Source: Henckelia pumila (lineage: Eukaryota > Streptophyta > Magnoliopsida > Lamiales > Gesneriaceae). From it: 64,000 nt of DNA. Below the pieces are notes generated by a model that had not been told where the DNA came from, ran no database searches, and saw only the letters and a list, made by a program, of their open reading frames with translations. Made by a program: the position numbers and the translations under genes. Below, piece by piece: positions 1 through 12,883 of this stretch; the first letter of the stretch is position 1; each line of letters starts with the position of its first letter. The stretch lies in NCBI RefSeq assembly GCF_033568475.1, contig NC_133120.1:93886151-93950150 (forward strand), given 5' to 3'.

Positions 1-36
1 GCAGCGTCTCAACTTTTTTTTCCTTCATCTTTGCAG

Positions 37-371
37 GTGACAGATACTTGAAGCCATGGATTATACCTGATCCAGAAGTCTTGTTCATGCCTCGTGCTAG
101 AGACGATGAGTGCCTTGTCTTAGCCAGTGACGGGCTGTGGGATGTTTTGACAAACGAGGAAGTATGTGAAGCGGCTAGAAAACGGATCCTAATATGGCAC
201 AAAAAGAATGGAACTCAACCATTAGCTGAGCGGGGGGCGGGCGTCGATCCGGCATCACAGTCTGCCGCAGAATATCTCTCAAACTTGGCCCTTCAGAGAG
301 GTAGCAAGGATAATATTTCTGTAATCGTGGTGGATTTGAAATCCCGAAGGAAATTTAAGAGCAAATCTTGA
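37..371 (+). CDS. Clade A protein phosphatase 2C (HAB1/ABI1-like), last exon only
   Basis: This is the 3' terminal exon of a PP2C Ser/Thr phosphatase; the rest lies left of the window. It follows a pyrimidine-rich tract ending in TTGCAG at 36, and the first two bases complete a Gly codon. The 110 or so residues read GDRYLKPWIIPDPEV, then CLVLASDGLWDV (metal-binding Asp), then GSKDNISVIVVDL (the second metal-binding Asp), and end in a basic tail with TGA at 369-371. The segment WHKKNG...LAERGAGVDPA is typical of the HAB1/HAB2 branch. In the family these enzymes are negative regulators of abscisic acid signalling: they dephosphorylate SnRK2 kinases and are inhibited by PYR/PYL receptors. The specific paralogue is inference, since the N-terminus and the receptor-contact Trp are not in the window. 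Confidence 0.93.
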
Positions 372-1311
372 TCTGACTGGGCTTCGACTCGGATATAGCA
401 TAAATCTATAAATACAGCTTAAAATATCTCATTATTACATAACATGTCCATTCATTTTTCACTTGGGCTTGAAGTGTTGATGAGCTTAGAGATCAGCATG
501 TAACGTAGAAAAAAACAAAGTGACTATTAATAAAGAATCTTTATCAATTACGCAATTTTATATAAAAATTTCATTTATTATTGTTATAAATTAGATAGAT
601 CAAATGATAAAAGACCACATAGGGTGAAGCATAATTGCGTACCACATTCCTGGTATGTGAAATGCTTTTGGATGTCATAAACTGTGTGCATAACATGCAC
701 GGGCAAAACCCAAAAGTGAGGCAAATTGAAGGCAATAGATGTGAGCTAGGAAATTCAATTAAAGAAGGGTAAAATGATCTTTCATCGACGAATCATTTAA
801 TAAATAACGTCATCGTAAATTGGAGATTGACTTACTATAAAATGAAGCAATTAATTTGGAGACCGACTCAATTAAGGAGAATGATTTTTCATCGATGAAT
901 CACTTAGAAAAATAATTGCAACTTCGGAGACTGACATGAGAATGAAGCAAAGTTGAGGGGTCGAATGTGATCACCTACCTTTCTTTGACTCCATCTTAAA
1001 TATGTCAGTTCTTGTCGCAACTCGTCACTCGATGTTGGTGTGTTGTATACCAACACCAAATCCACGAAAAAAAATCTCCAAAGCAGAGCATAAAAGGGAT
1101 TGTATGGCAAAATAACAAGGAAAGCAGAAATAAGAGAAGAATTGCAGTCCAACAAAATCAGAGGATGGACATTGCCACTGATGACAGTAAAGCGTCGCTA
1201 CAACCAAGAACTGAGTCCCCTCTCAACAAGTACTAATTCACAATTTGACGCAAAAATTAAAAGATAAACAGGAAAGGGTCCAACAAACTAAATAGACTGA
1301 GAGAGAGTTCT
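372..1311. other. Convergent 3' flank between PP2C and Alfin-like genes
   Basis: No gene is seen. The stretch should hold the 3' UTRs of two convergent genes. Between about 760 and 960 there are degenerate direct repeats: two copies of a segment around the palindrome TTCATCGATGAA (one copy has a C variant), and three copies of a phrase like TTGGAGAC(C/T)GAC followed by AATGAAGCAA. Short ORFs here have no recognisable domain. Confidence 0.5.
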
Positions 1312-3598
1312 TCACGAGGGTCGAGCTCTCTTGTTGCTGCATGCAGGGCATTTGTACTGCTTGATGTGCTCGGCTCTAGCAGGGGTAATCTTGACACACT
1401 TTCCATGGAACCACCTCTCGCATAAGTCGCAGCATATCCAGAATTCATCAGATGCGTAGTTCTCTCCACAAGCACCACACAGGGCATCCCCATGCTCATC
1501 TTCTTCCTCTTCAAACCCTTCCTCTTCATCTTTTGCCTGAGATATAGGAATTTTCTCTGGAGCTGCAATTAGCTGCACAAGAATGGACAGTTGTATTACA
1601 ACAAAGAAGAAGATCATCAGTCACATTCATGCCAGCTTTGTAAATCATAAGAAACAATCAAATCTAGTAGACCAGCGGACTCCTTAACCCACTCACACCA
1701 ATAATATTATAGAATGCAGTTAAATGAAGGAAATAAACAGGCAACCAGTATCAAAGCAAATATAATCTTTTGGTTACAGGTAAAAAAATTCCACTTCAAA
1801 TTTCTTACTGGTTTAGGTTTTGGCTTGGATTTGTTGCTGCTATGATTTGAGACCGCTGATTTCTCTTTCTGTTGCTTCTTTGCAGCACCAGACACCACTT
1901 CAAATATGGTCGGAAGTTCATTGATCATGTTAAAAAGTCGCTTCCTGAACCAAGAAGCAGCAACAAGATTATCACGCGATCAACTTCACAACTCAAATAA
2001 GCAACAAAGCATCCCAAACAACTGGAATCTACAATTATTTTTTTGTTGCATTATTTTTTAACCATAAAGGATATGCATAAATTCATCCATGTGCATGCTC
2101 AATCAATCAGCTTTTCCAGTGATCAAAGTCGGAGACAAACAAAAACCATAATTGCAAACGAACCTCCAGACAAGTGGGAAAAGGTTGAAATATAGGAGAC
2201 GACTACTAGGCAAGTAATTATTTAACCGAAAATTTGGCATCATTGTTATTAATTTGCAGCCTTAAAAAAATATTCAACGGTTATTTTATGGCTATACGAC
2301 CACGTGGACTGCATAAATGAAACCTCGTAAAAGACATAAATGCGGAAGAAGATCACCTGTCAGCTTTATCAAACCCGAATCTTGCTCCAAAATAGAAGGC
2401 AACAGAAAGTAGCCAAGCGTCACTGTGGACAGCAACAAGAGATAACCAATCTTTGTCCTGCATTCCATCTCTAGCAAAGTTGATGCCCAGAGCAGGCTCT
2501 GGGAGTTCAGGAGGTACTTCTTCAGCAGGTAAATTGACCTCCCACTGTTCACTAGGAAATCCATATAAACACAAATTCTCCTTCTCTGTAAACAAAAAAA
2601 ACTAACTGATTACAAGCTGAATTGGGAAAATTGCGGAAAAGGAGACCCAACAGACCTAAAAATCATCTTTACATGATTCAAAAATCTAGGAACCAAACAG
2701 TAAGACGATGATAGATATTAAGAAAAGGAAAAACCCAACAATCAGCAAAGTACGTGAATAACAATCTAACCAGAAACGGTAGACTTGAAAGTACGAAAAT
2801 AACAACCTAACAAGAAACTGTAGATTTGGAAGTACGAAAATAACACCCTAACAACAAACGGTAGACTTGAAATTGCTCAAAACGGATACCGAGCAATGCG
2901 GAACCTAAATAATGTATCAACATTTGATGCATGTGCGGCCAAATTAATCGACTAACGAAAATTGCCAATGTTTGAATGATCAAACTTGATTTAGTTAGTA
3001 AATTTCAGACCCCAAAGCCTATCCTATTTTATAAAATTCGAAGCCGAATTTGCTCAACTTGGAGCTGCATATATTTTTCCTCCAAATATTAATAATTGAC
3101 AGCAAACACGGTGAAATTTCAGTGTAAGGCAAAAGGTAATGAGGATCAACAAAGACCGTAAAATACACGTTGATTAGCCAGAATTCAACACTTATTTTTG
3201 CTCAACGAAAACAAGAAACAAGAGCATTGTTATAAGAGATAGTTAGATGATAAATGAAACAAAAGTGCTCAAACTAAAAAAAAATAAACAAAAAACAGAC
3301 GATAAAAAAACTAAAAAGGAAACCCATTTTGCGTTAAAACCGCTGACCAGGATCACACTGCTGGTAGAATTCTTCAACATCTGAAACACAAAAAAGACAC
3401 AAAACAACCAAACTTTTTAAAAAACAAAAAAAAAACAAAAACTATTGAAGCGGCTTATACCTAGAAAAAAAAAATAAAGCACAGAAGAACAGAGTTCAAA
3501 AGACCACCTGTAGTGAGGGCTTTGATAAGGCCACCTCGACGACCCTTGAAGTCTCGAAAAACTTCTTCGACAGTACGCGGATTGTATCCTGCCTCCAT
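1312..3598 (-). CDS. Alfin-like PHD-finger protein (AL family)
   Basis: Five coding exons on the minus strand: 3508-3598, 3348-3380, 2357-2585, 1809-1944 and 1312-1572. All have GT-AG introns and matching phases, giving 249 aa, the usual family size. The N-terminus [19 protein letters not shown] opens the Alfin (DUF3594) domain, which runs through exon 3 ([41 protein letters not shown]). A Lys/Pro/Ser-rich linker and an acidic stretch follow. The C-terminal Cys4-His-Cys3 PHD finger ([27 protein letters not shown]-like end) closes with NKRARPS and TGA at 1312-1314. Family members are nuclear H3K4me2/3 readers that act with Polycomb-type or other chromatin complexes in germination and stress. 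The gene is convergent with the PP2C gene. Exact orthologue number is not assignable. Confidence 0.94.
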
Positions 3599-5662
3599 TT
3601 TTCCCTTGTTTGTTGTTCAGATGAAATTCTGTAAAATCGAATTTTTTAAAAAAAAAACAGAAAATGAAAAATTTAAGCAGCGAAAACAACCTAGGGAAGG
3701 AAAATCAGGAGTTTGGAGCTAGAGGATAAAAATAAACAATGGGAAGAGAATGGAGAAGGACGAGGTTTCAGAAGTTGGGCGGATTTGAATATAACGAAGA
3801 TGAGAGAGTTTCAATTCAACTCTACTTCCACTAATGGGCCGATTCCAAATACCCAAATTTTGGGTATGGGATTTGGGCCGGATCCAAGTACCCAAATATT
3901 GGGTTTGGGCTTTCTGGAGAGGTTAACATATGACTTTACGTTAAGCAATCGGACCACTTACGTCTGCTTAATTAGTGGAATTGCCAGCGAATCGTGCACA
4001 TATTTTTAATATAGTTAATTAATTACTTTTTTTTTTGAAATAAATCAGTTCGTTATTTTTAGAATTTACTAAAATGTTTTTTTAGTAATCATTTTTATTG
4101 AATGAAAGAAGATCGATAGGGAGTTATTCTAAGAGATTGGTGTATTATTAACTAGTATAGTATAGATATATAAATCGTCATTATATTTTTTCCATCATAA
4201 GATTTTTTTTATGATTTACATTATATTTAGTTTTTAAAATAATGATTTTTAATTTTAACAAGTTTTTTAATAAGATTTTTAAATTAATCTTCATTATTTT
4301 CAACGTTTAATTAATAAAAATGTAAAGGGTGACGTTGAAATTATGAAGTTGCCTAATTTAGTTCTCTTTTTTTCAAATTTTTTGTGAGAATCCAAAAATA
4401 ATTAACTAGTGATATATTGTGGGAATGCTTTTTGCATTTGATTAACAAATAAACTGTAAAATAAAATTTTACAGGGTTTATAACGAGGGATTCAAATACC
4501 ATTTTAATTATTTATTTATTATATATGGTGTACCAACATAAATAGATTTAAAATATAATTATTTATTTATTATATATGGTGTACCAACATAAATAGATTT
4601 AAAATATTTTTATAGAAGGGTTACGAAATAATATATCCTTACCCATGTGAATAGATGCTATACTTAACACTGTAGCAGCATCAAACAACAGATGTCAAAA
4701 GAATTAACTTACCTAGTTACTTTTTAGATTTATTTCAATATCATATTTTTTTAATACAAAAAATGAAACATAAAGGATAAACACTCATGCTTCCAATTGA
4801 TTTTTTAAAGTTATATCGAAGCTCCATCCACTTTGATATTATTACCATTTTTAAAAATTAAAATTAAAGAACCGTAGAGCAGATACTATATTGATCATGT
4901 ATCCGTTTTTTCCTGAATAAATATAATGTATTTATTGTATTCACTGAATCAAACCCAACAAAAATAATCCCAAATAAAACACAAGACCTTTTATTTTTAT
5001 TTTTTTTCAACTAAAACACAAGAAGACTTACGAAAGATGAAAACTTCGAAAACACAAAGAAAAAACCTATCAGTCTATTACCTCCACGGTGATGCATCTA
5101 ACTTCGACTTAAATTTATAACAACAATTTCAACAGCAGAACGAAAAACTGCACGGCCAACTAGGCTCATCCACCGGAGCCCTGTCTAGAATATGGTCATT
5201 TTCCAAGATATCCACCATATTCTGTTCAACACAACCGCCATCTTTCCTTGAAAACCAAGATCTATCGAACTCCTCAGATTTAAGACACACAAGAAGCAGT
5301 AACTCCAGCGTTGGGAGTAAGGAGGTGACAACAAATGACGACCGGTAGCACTTAAATTACAAACCAAATCTAAAATGTTCTACCACCATGATTCCATTCC
5401 TCAAAATATCAAGAAAAAGGATGGAATTTGAAGTACTAATCCATGTTGGAACAGATTGAAGAGACATTTAAGAATGAAGATGCATTGGCTTGCAGAATTT
5501 TCCAGAAGAACCAAATCTCATATCGGCACATGATGTCTACGCATCTATGAAATTTTTGTCAGCTGCTTGGATCTTGCAAAAAACTATTTCCAAGCAGTCC
5601 ATCGTCAGAAATTGTTAATCCACCCCCTTTTATTGTCACAAAGTCAGCAAAACCAACGTAGG
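3599..5662. other. Alfin-like promoter region and 3' flank of the CID gene
   Basis: No gene is seen. The first few hundred bases are upstream of the Alfin-like start and include two short palindromes around 3850-3866 and 3889-3903 built on ACCCAAA/TTTGGGT. The middle is very AT-rich and contains a perfect 51-bp tandem duplication (4506-4607). The last 500 bases or so should be 3' UTR of the minus-strand ataxin-2-like gene. Short ORFs have no family features. Confidence 0.5.
4506..4607. repeat. Perfect 51-bp tandem duplication
   Basis: Two head-to-tail copies (4506-4556 and 4557-4607) are identical by eye, beginning AATTATTTATTTATT and containing GGTGTACCAACATAAATAG. The identity suggests a recent slippage or unequal-exchange event in an otherwise unconstrained AT-rich spacer. 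Confidence 0.9.
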
Positions 5663-8600
5663 CTAAAATTCCCTTCCTCTGTAAGGCAAATCCTGGGGGG
5701 AAAGATGCATCAAATGAAAATGTAAGAAAGGGAAGTCGCCTTGACAGAGGTAGTTCAAACCTCAAAAGTGATGGACAAATAAGTGAGTCAATAAGAACAA
5801 TACAAACAGTTCTTTCAATCTCAGTTTCATTAAACTGTTTTGGCACAAGAGACAATCAACCTTTTGTTTTCTACTTCCACCATAAACAGCCAGCCAATAA
5901 CACAAAGTACAGCAATAAAACAATTTAAACACACCAATAAGCTCCAATAGCTCTTTCTGACCATTAGAACGATAATATTTTCAAAAATAGATGTACGTAC
6001 TGAAACATAGAACAACAGTACAGGAGATGAGAAAAACAATTATCTTACTGTTGGATACGTTGGCATGTACATTACTGGCCGGGGCTGTCCAAATATCATC
6101 TGCTGCCCATACTGCATACGAAGAATTCAGTTTAACTTCCATGTACATGGAAAAATGTGAAAACATTCATGAGCAGGGCCATCAGCATGGGGAAAAAACC
6201 TGGGGTCCATTTGGATGGTAGTAGGGTTGTGGCATAGGTGCAGCCTGTGGATTAAAAATTACAGGCTGTGACGGTGCAAAAGAAGGTCCAATCTGCAAAA
6301 TAAAATAATTACCCTCCCAAAAAGAAAAAGAATATAAGCAAGTATAACTGTGCCCTTGGTATTTCATCTTTGTTGTATTTTATCAGTACATCAATAGCTA
6401 GTTCTTAGTGGATGGACGCTTGCAATATACTAAAGAGGTCTGAAGTCTTGTTAGACAAATAAATGTAGCATTCAAAATGCTACTAGTGTTAATTAAGTTA
6501 CTCGTCTATGATTAAGCTTTCAGATGAACTTGGTCATATAAGAGAAGTTAAAAACTTGGTAATATAACTGAAACCAAAACTTAGCAGCAACAGTTACATT
6601 CATACCCCGACACCTACAGGCATCCCAGGCATGTGTGGAACTGCAGTCATGTTAGCTGGATAATAGAAGGAACTATCAGCAACTGGAGAAGGTGATCTTA
6701 GAGTTGTTACAGATGGAATGAAACTCTTTGCATTTGGATTTAATTTAAATTCCTGCAAAATAATCAAAGAGTTGGATATATTAGGTGCAGCAGAAAAATG
6801 ATGAGAGAGCGGAAATATTTAGCATACTCGTCCTTTTGTGCATTTCATCCATTATCGGAGTCATTAACAGTAAGGATAAGTGACTAAATTACAACTGCAT
6901 ATTAAAAAAAATTGCTTTATCAAGCCACAATTCCCACCTTAGCATGTGGATTCAATGTTGACTTCTCTGAAGACAATGAACCAACAGATGAACTTGGTGA
7001 CAACCCTCGGCCAGCAGAAGTTGAAGGGGCACCTCCGCCACGATCAGAAGTGGATGATGCAGAACTACTAGGCCTGGCAAGAGAAGTCGTGACCCCTTGT
7101 GTTTTGGAAGGTATGGTACCTTCCAGTGGCATACTAGAAGAGCTTGCCTTTTCCTGAACCTTGGTTGCTGCATGTGATGGATCATATGCAGTAGCATTTG
7201 GTGACAATCCAACCTTGTCAGAGTTTTCTGTCTTTGGTCTTAAAAGTAAATGTGAATCTGTGGACAAGATACAGCTTTATGTCAAATAAATGCAACAATA
7301 AACCAAAAAATAAGCTCAACAAAGTAAAAAAATGACAAATTGCTCAAGTAAAAGAGCTGACAAGGCCCAACAGAATGAGAAAATAGAAATCTATGTATGT
7401 ACTTCGACAAATTCCAGAAACCATCTGCTTATAAACAATCCCAGTGCATCAATCCCAGGGGGCTCTATAGGGATCTTGGCATTTTGCAACAAAACCAATA
7501 AGATAGCACAAGATTATGGTGTCATTTCACAGCTCTCACCAATCAACTTAGAGAAGGAAAGACAACAGCCAAACATTCATTCTACAAAGAACTCACCAAA
7601 GGTTTTTAAACAAAGTTATTGCCCCATTCTAATACCTTTCCTCACCCACAAAACATATTTGAAAAAAGAAAAAAACATGTCATCCTGCATCGTTATGGTA
7701 CACTGTCAAATGCTATCAGCAAAGAAAATGCTTACTCACCCTCAACTTTTGATACTTGACTTTGATCCACCACCTGCAGAGAGAAAAAAGAAGATTGTCA
7801 GACAGTAAAAGTTTGAAGGCATAAGTCAACTTAATAGCAGTCAGAGTGCACTTACCTTTATCTTTTCTTTATTTTCCCCAACCCATCCAATATCTTGGTC
7901 ATCATGAAGTCTACATGAAAAAATTTCCAATTAGATATAGTAGTGCTATTGACAGATATTGTAATGTTTGTGATGCTCTTTCCATTAAAATCACAGCAAC
8001 TGAAAGAAACAACAAACATTAGATATCAAACAATTGTAGAACAACCTGCCGTCCGTGATGGAGGAATCTTTGGGAAGCTGTTCAGATAGCAGTGGCAGTG
8101 AACGATCATCAGAATTAGAGTTATAAACGTCTCTACTGCTAGATCTCAGAGAAGATTGGATTTGGACTTCTCCCTATACCAGGAAAAAGGAGAATGTAAC
8201 AGAAACATCTAGGTTTATTACAAGGCCAATAAATAAAACAAACAAGATTGATAGACAATGGCAGAGAGAACACAAAAAACTGGGATAACACAGTGAAATT
8301 TTATTCAAGTCAAACTCTTAATATAAATAATTTATGGCTTTCGCTTCATTTTTCATTGATGAATTAGTAACCAAAACTATGCTCAATAATTCTCATCAAA
8401 ATAAAAAAAACTATGCTCAATTTTAAAGGCACGGGTGCCGAAAGAAGAAAAAAGAAACTGAAACTACTACAAATCAGTGGACCAGCTCTGAACCAGCTGA
8501 AGCGGGAAAAGAATCTGGAACTTCTATTAAATAAGGCAAAATACTAGAATGAAGAAACAGAAATATTATAGGACACATGAAATACCATTGATGAAGATAA

Positions 8601-10426
8601 TACTTGAGCTCCATAACTGCTTTTCCCACTACTCACATCCATGAGAGGGCCTTCAGCGGCAGAATCGGAGACATGCCCAAAGGTTTCATCATTTTTTGAA
8701 TCCAATAATACGTCCTCAGCCTCATCATATCCACAATCGTCAACTCCCCTATGGACTGATGAGAATCTGGTTTCTTCATCGATTTCAAGATTTCCATCAA
8801 GTTGAACACCCCTTTCCTAGAGATACTACATGATGTTATTCAATTGTAAAGTAACAGACAAGAAGGTGTAAAAAAGTATAAAGGAAAAAACAAGCCAATT
8901 TTTAGTCTAACCTCTGCCACATGAAGATCAAGGGTATCCTCACCCTCAATTTCCCTAGCTATTCGTATAGCTTCTCTTTCCCGTTCTCTCATCTGAGGAC
9001 CTTTCTCAAGCTTTGTTGTGTAAAGTTCCTCGTTGAAGGTGCTCTTTACTCCAAATAGACTTTCATTTGCTTCAAACTGATCCCAGCCCCTGATATTCAG
9101 ATAATATACTCCGTCAAAACAACTTCAAACAATAAGTTAAATGATACCTCCCAGTGAAACTTCGGCCTGACATTAGCATTGATTTTTATACAAATTAAAT
9201 GGCAATCACAAACTTATAGAAGGTTTATTGCTTCACGTAATATATGGTCATATCTTAAACAATCATTGACACGTTCATGTCGAACAATCTTTACAGTCAG
9301 AGAAATAGATATTTCAAGTACTTCAATGACCAATCATACATGTAAAAGAAGAAAGAAGGAACCGTTATGTTCTTCTTTCAACATAGATAAAATGAGAGTC
9401 CTAACCTATTCCAATGGTCATCAAATGTGCTTTCAAGTTCAGGAAAACTAGGATCACTGTCATCTGGGACCCATGGCTGCAACTCTCTTCCCATGTCCAC
9501 ATGCCGGGATTGTGAGATGGAGGAATCTGTCATAAGTTCTCGCTTCTTTTCATGCTGCATCTCTTTGGTTAAACCATCCCTGGTAACAGGCACGCCCTGT
9601 TTCAGTTCAATAACAAAATCGTTTTATCAGCATAAATTTCAAATTACAAAATGATCATTTAAGCAGAAACAGTTTGCTTCATAATCTCAACAACTTCAGC
9701 AGTAATATTGCTAACAAAACACCTCCTGGAAAACTGAAAATGCACAAGTCTTTCAATACATAATTGCATTTGCGCAAATCTTAGTAGTGTATAAGAGAAC
9801 CATCAGATAACAAACCTTTGCTGTTAATTGCACAAAATCCTTGGCCTGTATGATCAAAGTCCTAGAAAGGGGCGTGCTTGGAGAACCAGAAATATTTTTC
9901 TGCCCAGAAGAACCATCATTGAATAAGTGAGGCATTTTGAGAACAATTCCTGCACAACAAACAAAGGCCACTCTTCAAAGAAAAACTAAATTCTATTTGC
10001 AAAAGCATGGTCTCAAGTCAAGGATCAGCACCCTAAAGTGATATAGTTGTAAACTTTGTGAATCTACTTTTTACATACCTAGATCCTCAGCATTTGTTGC
10101 ATGAAATATTCCCGAAAATACAGATCCATCCTGCACCTGGACTTCCACTTGATGTCCAATGAGGCACGTCGTTAAATATATTAGTCGATCACGTGACGGC
10201 ATTTCAAACCCACCTCCTTTACCTGACATTAATAGTGTTAGGGAAGAGAAATATTGCATTAACAAAAACCGACAATCCACGGCCTCTTACCAAAATCTAT
10301 CCTTCCAGAATTTGTTGTTCCAGCATTGAACTTACTATCGAACCTAGTGGCAGCGCCCTTATCAGCTCTACGGCGGCTGTATCCATTAGAGGCAGATCCG
10401 GTCTGCATAACTTGCTGCATATTCAT
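5663..10426 (-). CDS. Ataxin-2-like / PABP-interacting protein (CID3/CID4 type)
   Basis: Fourteen coding exons on the minus strand give about 627 aa: 10291-10426, 10079-10222, 9816-9949, 9406-9596, 8912-9089, 8586-8816, 8046-8173, 7856-7910, 7740-7773, 6938-7257, 6606-6752, 6200-6292, 6049-6111 and 5663-5692. All phases agree. The order of domains is: basic start MNMQQVMQTGSASNGYSRRR; ataxin-2 Sm-like domain (DRLIYLTTCLIGHQVEVQVQ) at about 50-110; LsmAD region (GWDQFEANESLFGVKSTFNE) at about 203-261; a Ser-rich low-complexity exon; a PAM2 motif (LNPNAKSFIP) near residue 520; a Pro/Gln-rich tail; and the end DLPYRGREF. PAM2 binds the MLLE domain of poly(A)-binding protein. The family acts in cytoplasmic mRNA and stress-granule biology. 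The final exon has only 30 nt and is supported by phase and by its likeness to the conserved CID C-terminus. A 5' UTR intron is likely upstream of 10426. Confidence 0.9.
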
Positions 10427-11264
10427 CTTCACAGACAAACTCAAGTATGTGCAGATAACTAAGCCCAGGTTCAGATAACAAACTGCAAAAGGCAACAAAT
10501 AATAATATGGTTTTTTACGCAAGGCATCAAATCGATACAGCTGAATCACAGAGATAATGCAACAAAATAAAGGGATGATGTTAACCAAGATTTGTTGAAG
10601 TCTATGTTACAGTTTATCTAATTAACTCTAAGCAACCAAACCTGAACCCAATAATAGTTGCAGACAAATTGCAAACCTTCCAAAATTCCTTCCTATACTT
10701 GTGACTTCTGGAGTTTTTATTACACTGCATAAATCCAATCACGCTAATTGTAAAACGTCAACTTCTTATGAATTTTAGGACAGCTTCAACCTTCTAATAA
10801 GACAACGAGAAAGGGGAGAAAACCCCCACAAGAAAAAGCCTCTAGCATGCATAATCAATTTACTCCTGAAAATTGACTGTTAAACAACAGAGTAAAAACT
10901 CACAATCACCAAATATATATTTTTTATAAAAAAAACAGAATAATACAATCTCCCAGCACCTATAGACATAGTATCAAGAAACAATTAAGCTAAGCAAACA
11001 AACAATGACATACACAAGAAAACAATGCAATTTTTCAATTTTCAAATGGAGTAAATTGCGACAAAACCCTAATTTTTCTCCCTCTATCTTCATGTTTATT
11101 CGCTGATGTCACCGGTTTCGCATTAAAAACATAACCCGGAGATAAATTAAACATATCCTTAACTAGAAACCCAGAAAAACCCTCTCGCGTCAATTGAAAA
11201 CCCTATGATCCAACACAAAAAATCAAGCGCACAACAAAGCATAGAGGTTGAAACAGCTGCTTAC

Positions 11265-11420
11265 GACGAGTGCGGAGACAGGAAACCGCCCGATCTGCAG
11301 CAAAGAAAGGTGTAGAAATCGGAATTGAGCGTGATGAATCGGAATCTGTAATAATTTTGAGGAAATTTGTAAGGCTTAGTTGTCCCAACGTCAGACAATA
11401 TAAACACACGGAGTAATGAA
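11265..11420 (-). promoter_or_regulatory. Probable 5' UTR exon and promoter edge of the ataxin-2-like gene
   Basis: On the minus strand a less AT-rich stretch ends in a strong donor (GTC followed by GTAAGCAG, junction at 11265). The first coding exon begins some 840 bp further on without an obvious promoter of its own. A non-coding first exon spliced to the coding exon is therefore likely. The acceptor is not fixed; a TTTTGCAG just upstream of the start exon is a candidate. Inferred from sequence only. Confidence 0.4.
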
Positions 11421-12312
11421 ATTAGGAATTTGGTTTGAAATTTTTTCTTTTAAATTACAATTCTCTTTTCTTTTCTTTTCTTTTCTTTTCTGTTTTTTTT
11501 TATAAAAAAAATTAGCTAACGTTTATTAGATACAACAATTATCTAGAGCATGTTTGGATTTCATAAACATTTTTTTTTAAAATATTTTTTTAAATTATAA
11601 TTTTTTGCTTTTGAAAAAACTCTAAAATTAACTTAAAAAATGTTTTTTTTAATACTTAAATGACCATAAATACCTTATAAACTAAAAAAACAATTTTTTT
11701 TAAAAAAATAAAAGTGCTTCTCTGATTTGACTTTTGATACCAAAACTGCGCATTAGTGCTTGCTTGAAAAGATTGAAATTTGTAATGGTCTTTTCATTTA
11801 TTGTTTCGTCGGTATTATTTTAAAATCATATATGTATCTCAATCTGTAAAAAGCATTTTAAATACTATAAAAAATAAATCTTAAAACTGGAAAATCAATA
11901 AAATGAAACTTAAAATTTTATTTTAAAATTCCAACTTTATCAAAAACAAAAAAATAAAATTTCTAAATATATCAATTTCATGTAAATTTTTTTTTTTTTT
12001 TACAGGAAAATTTCATGTAATTTTTATTATATGAGAAAATTATATTTTATACACAACTCGTACTCTACATATTAATTGATACTTGATACTAATATTTACA
12101 CCAAATAAAGCTCGTTCATTCGATTTGAAAAATTATCGTGTAAATATAAATACTTAGTTTGTGTGTTAGTACGAGTGATTGAATATGGTTGTAGGTTTAT
12201 TTTTAAGAAAAACTCTTGTTTTGAATATTTTTAAATAATTTAATGTCAGTTGTTTAAATGACGTAATTATACCAAATTAAATCAAATAAACAGTGTATCA
12301 CATCTCCACGAT

Positions 12313-12627
12313 CAAGGCTATGGTGAGCTGTAGCTCACCCCAATTCTTGGTCTATGTGTGGATATATATATATATATATAACTTTGAAGTTTAAAAAAAA
12401 TGATAAAAAATCTATTAGTTAATTTTTTATATGTGTTGGATTGGGTTTAATTTGAATATAGATATTGGAATTAATGTAAATATATGTTGTTGAACTTAAA
12501 AAATATAAAATGATATTGGATTTATTACTTAATTATGCAATATTTTTCAAAATAATATATCAATATTAATAGATCCAAATTAACTCAAGGATTTTTCAAA
12601 AAAATAAAAGTTGGCTTAAATATTTGT

Positions 12628-12672
<45 letters not shown>

Positions 12673-12883
12673 GATTGTTAAAAACATACAAAAATACCTA
12701 AAAAACCAACCTACTAAAAATTGTTTTTTTACTTATTTTTTAGCATTTAATTTTTAAATATATATGTTACGATATATTTAATTTATTATATATATTAATC
12801 TTAATATGTTATATGTCCACTAAAAATTTATAATTTGTATCAAGTTCAGCCCACACGAATATAAAATTATGGCTCCGTCTCTG
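12313..12883. mobile_element. hAT-like non-autonomous element (MITE), 571 bp
   Basis: The element is flanked by a perfect 8-bp direct repeat, TCCACGAT, at 12305-12312 and 12884-12891. Its ends are CAAGGCTATGG on the left and, read inward from the right, CAGAGACGGAGCC, a style of terminus common in plant hAT-derived elements. Just inside the left end is the palindrome GGTGAGCT-GT-AGCTCACC (12322-12339). The interior is AT-rich with (TA)n and no coding potential. The terminal repeats are weak, so the classification rests on the TSD and end style. Confidence 0.7.
12633..12667. repeat. (TA)n microsatellite
   Basis: An uninterrupted TA dinucleotide run of about 17 units lies inside the hAT-like MITE. 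Confidence 0.95.

Noticed and set aside
3713-4009. 98-aa ORF upstream of the Alfin-like gene
   Set aside because: It has no family features and spans the palindromic promoter repeats and an AT-rich spacer.
7332-7808. 158-aa plus-strand ORF
   Set aside because: It lies antisense across an intron and small exons of the ataxin-2-like gene, has low-complexity composition and no domain.
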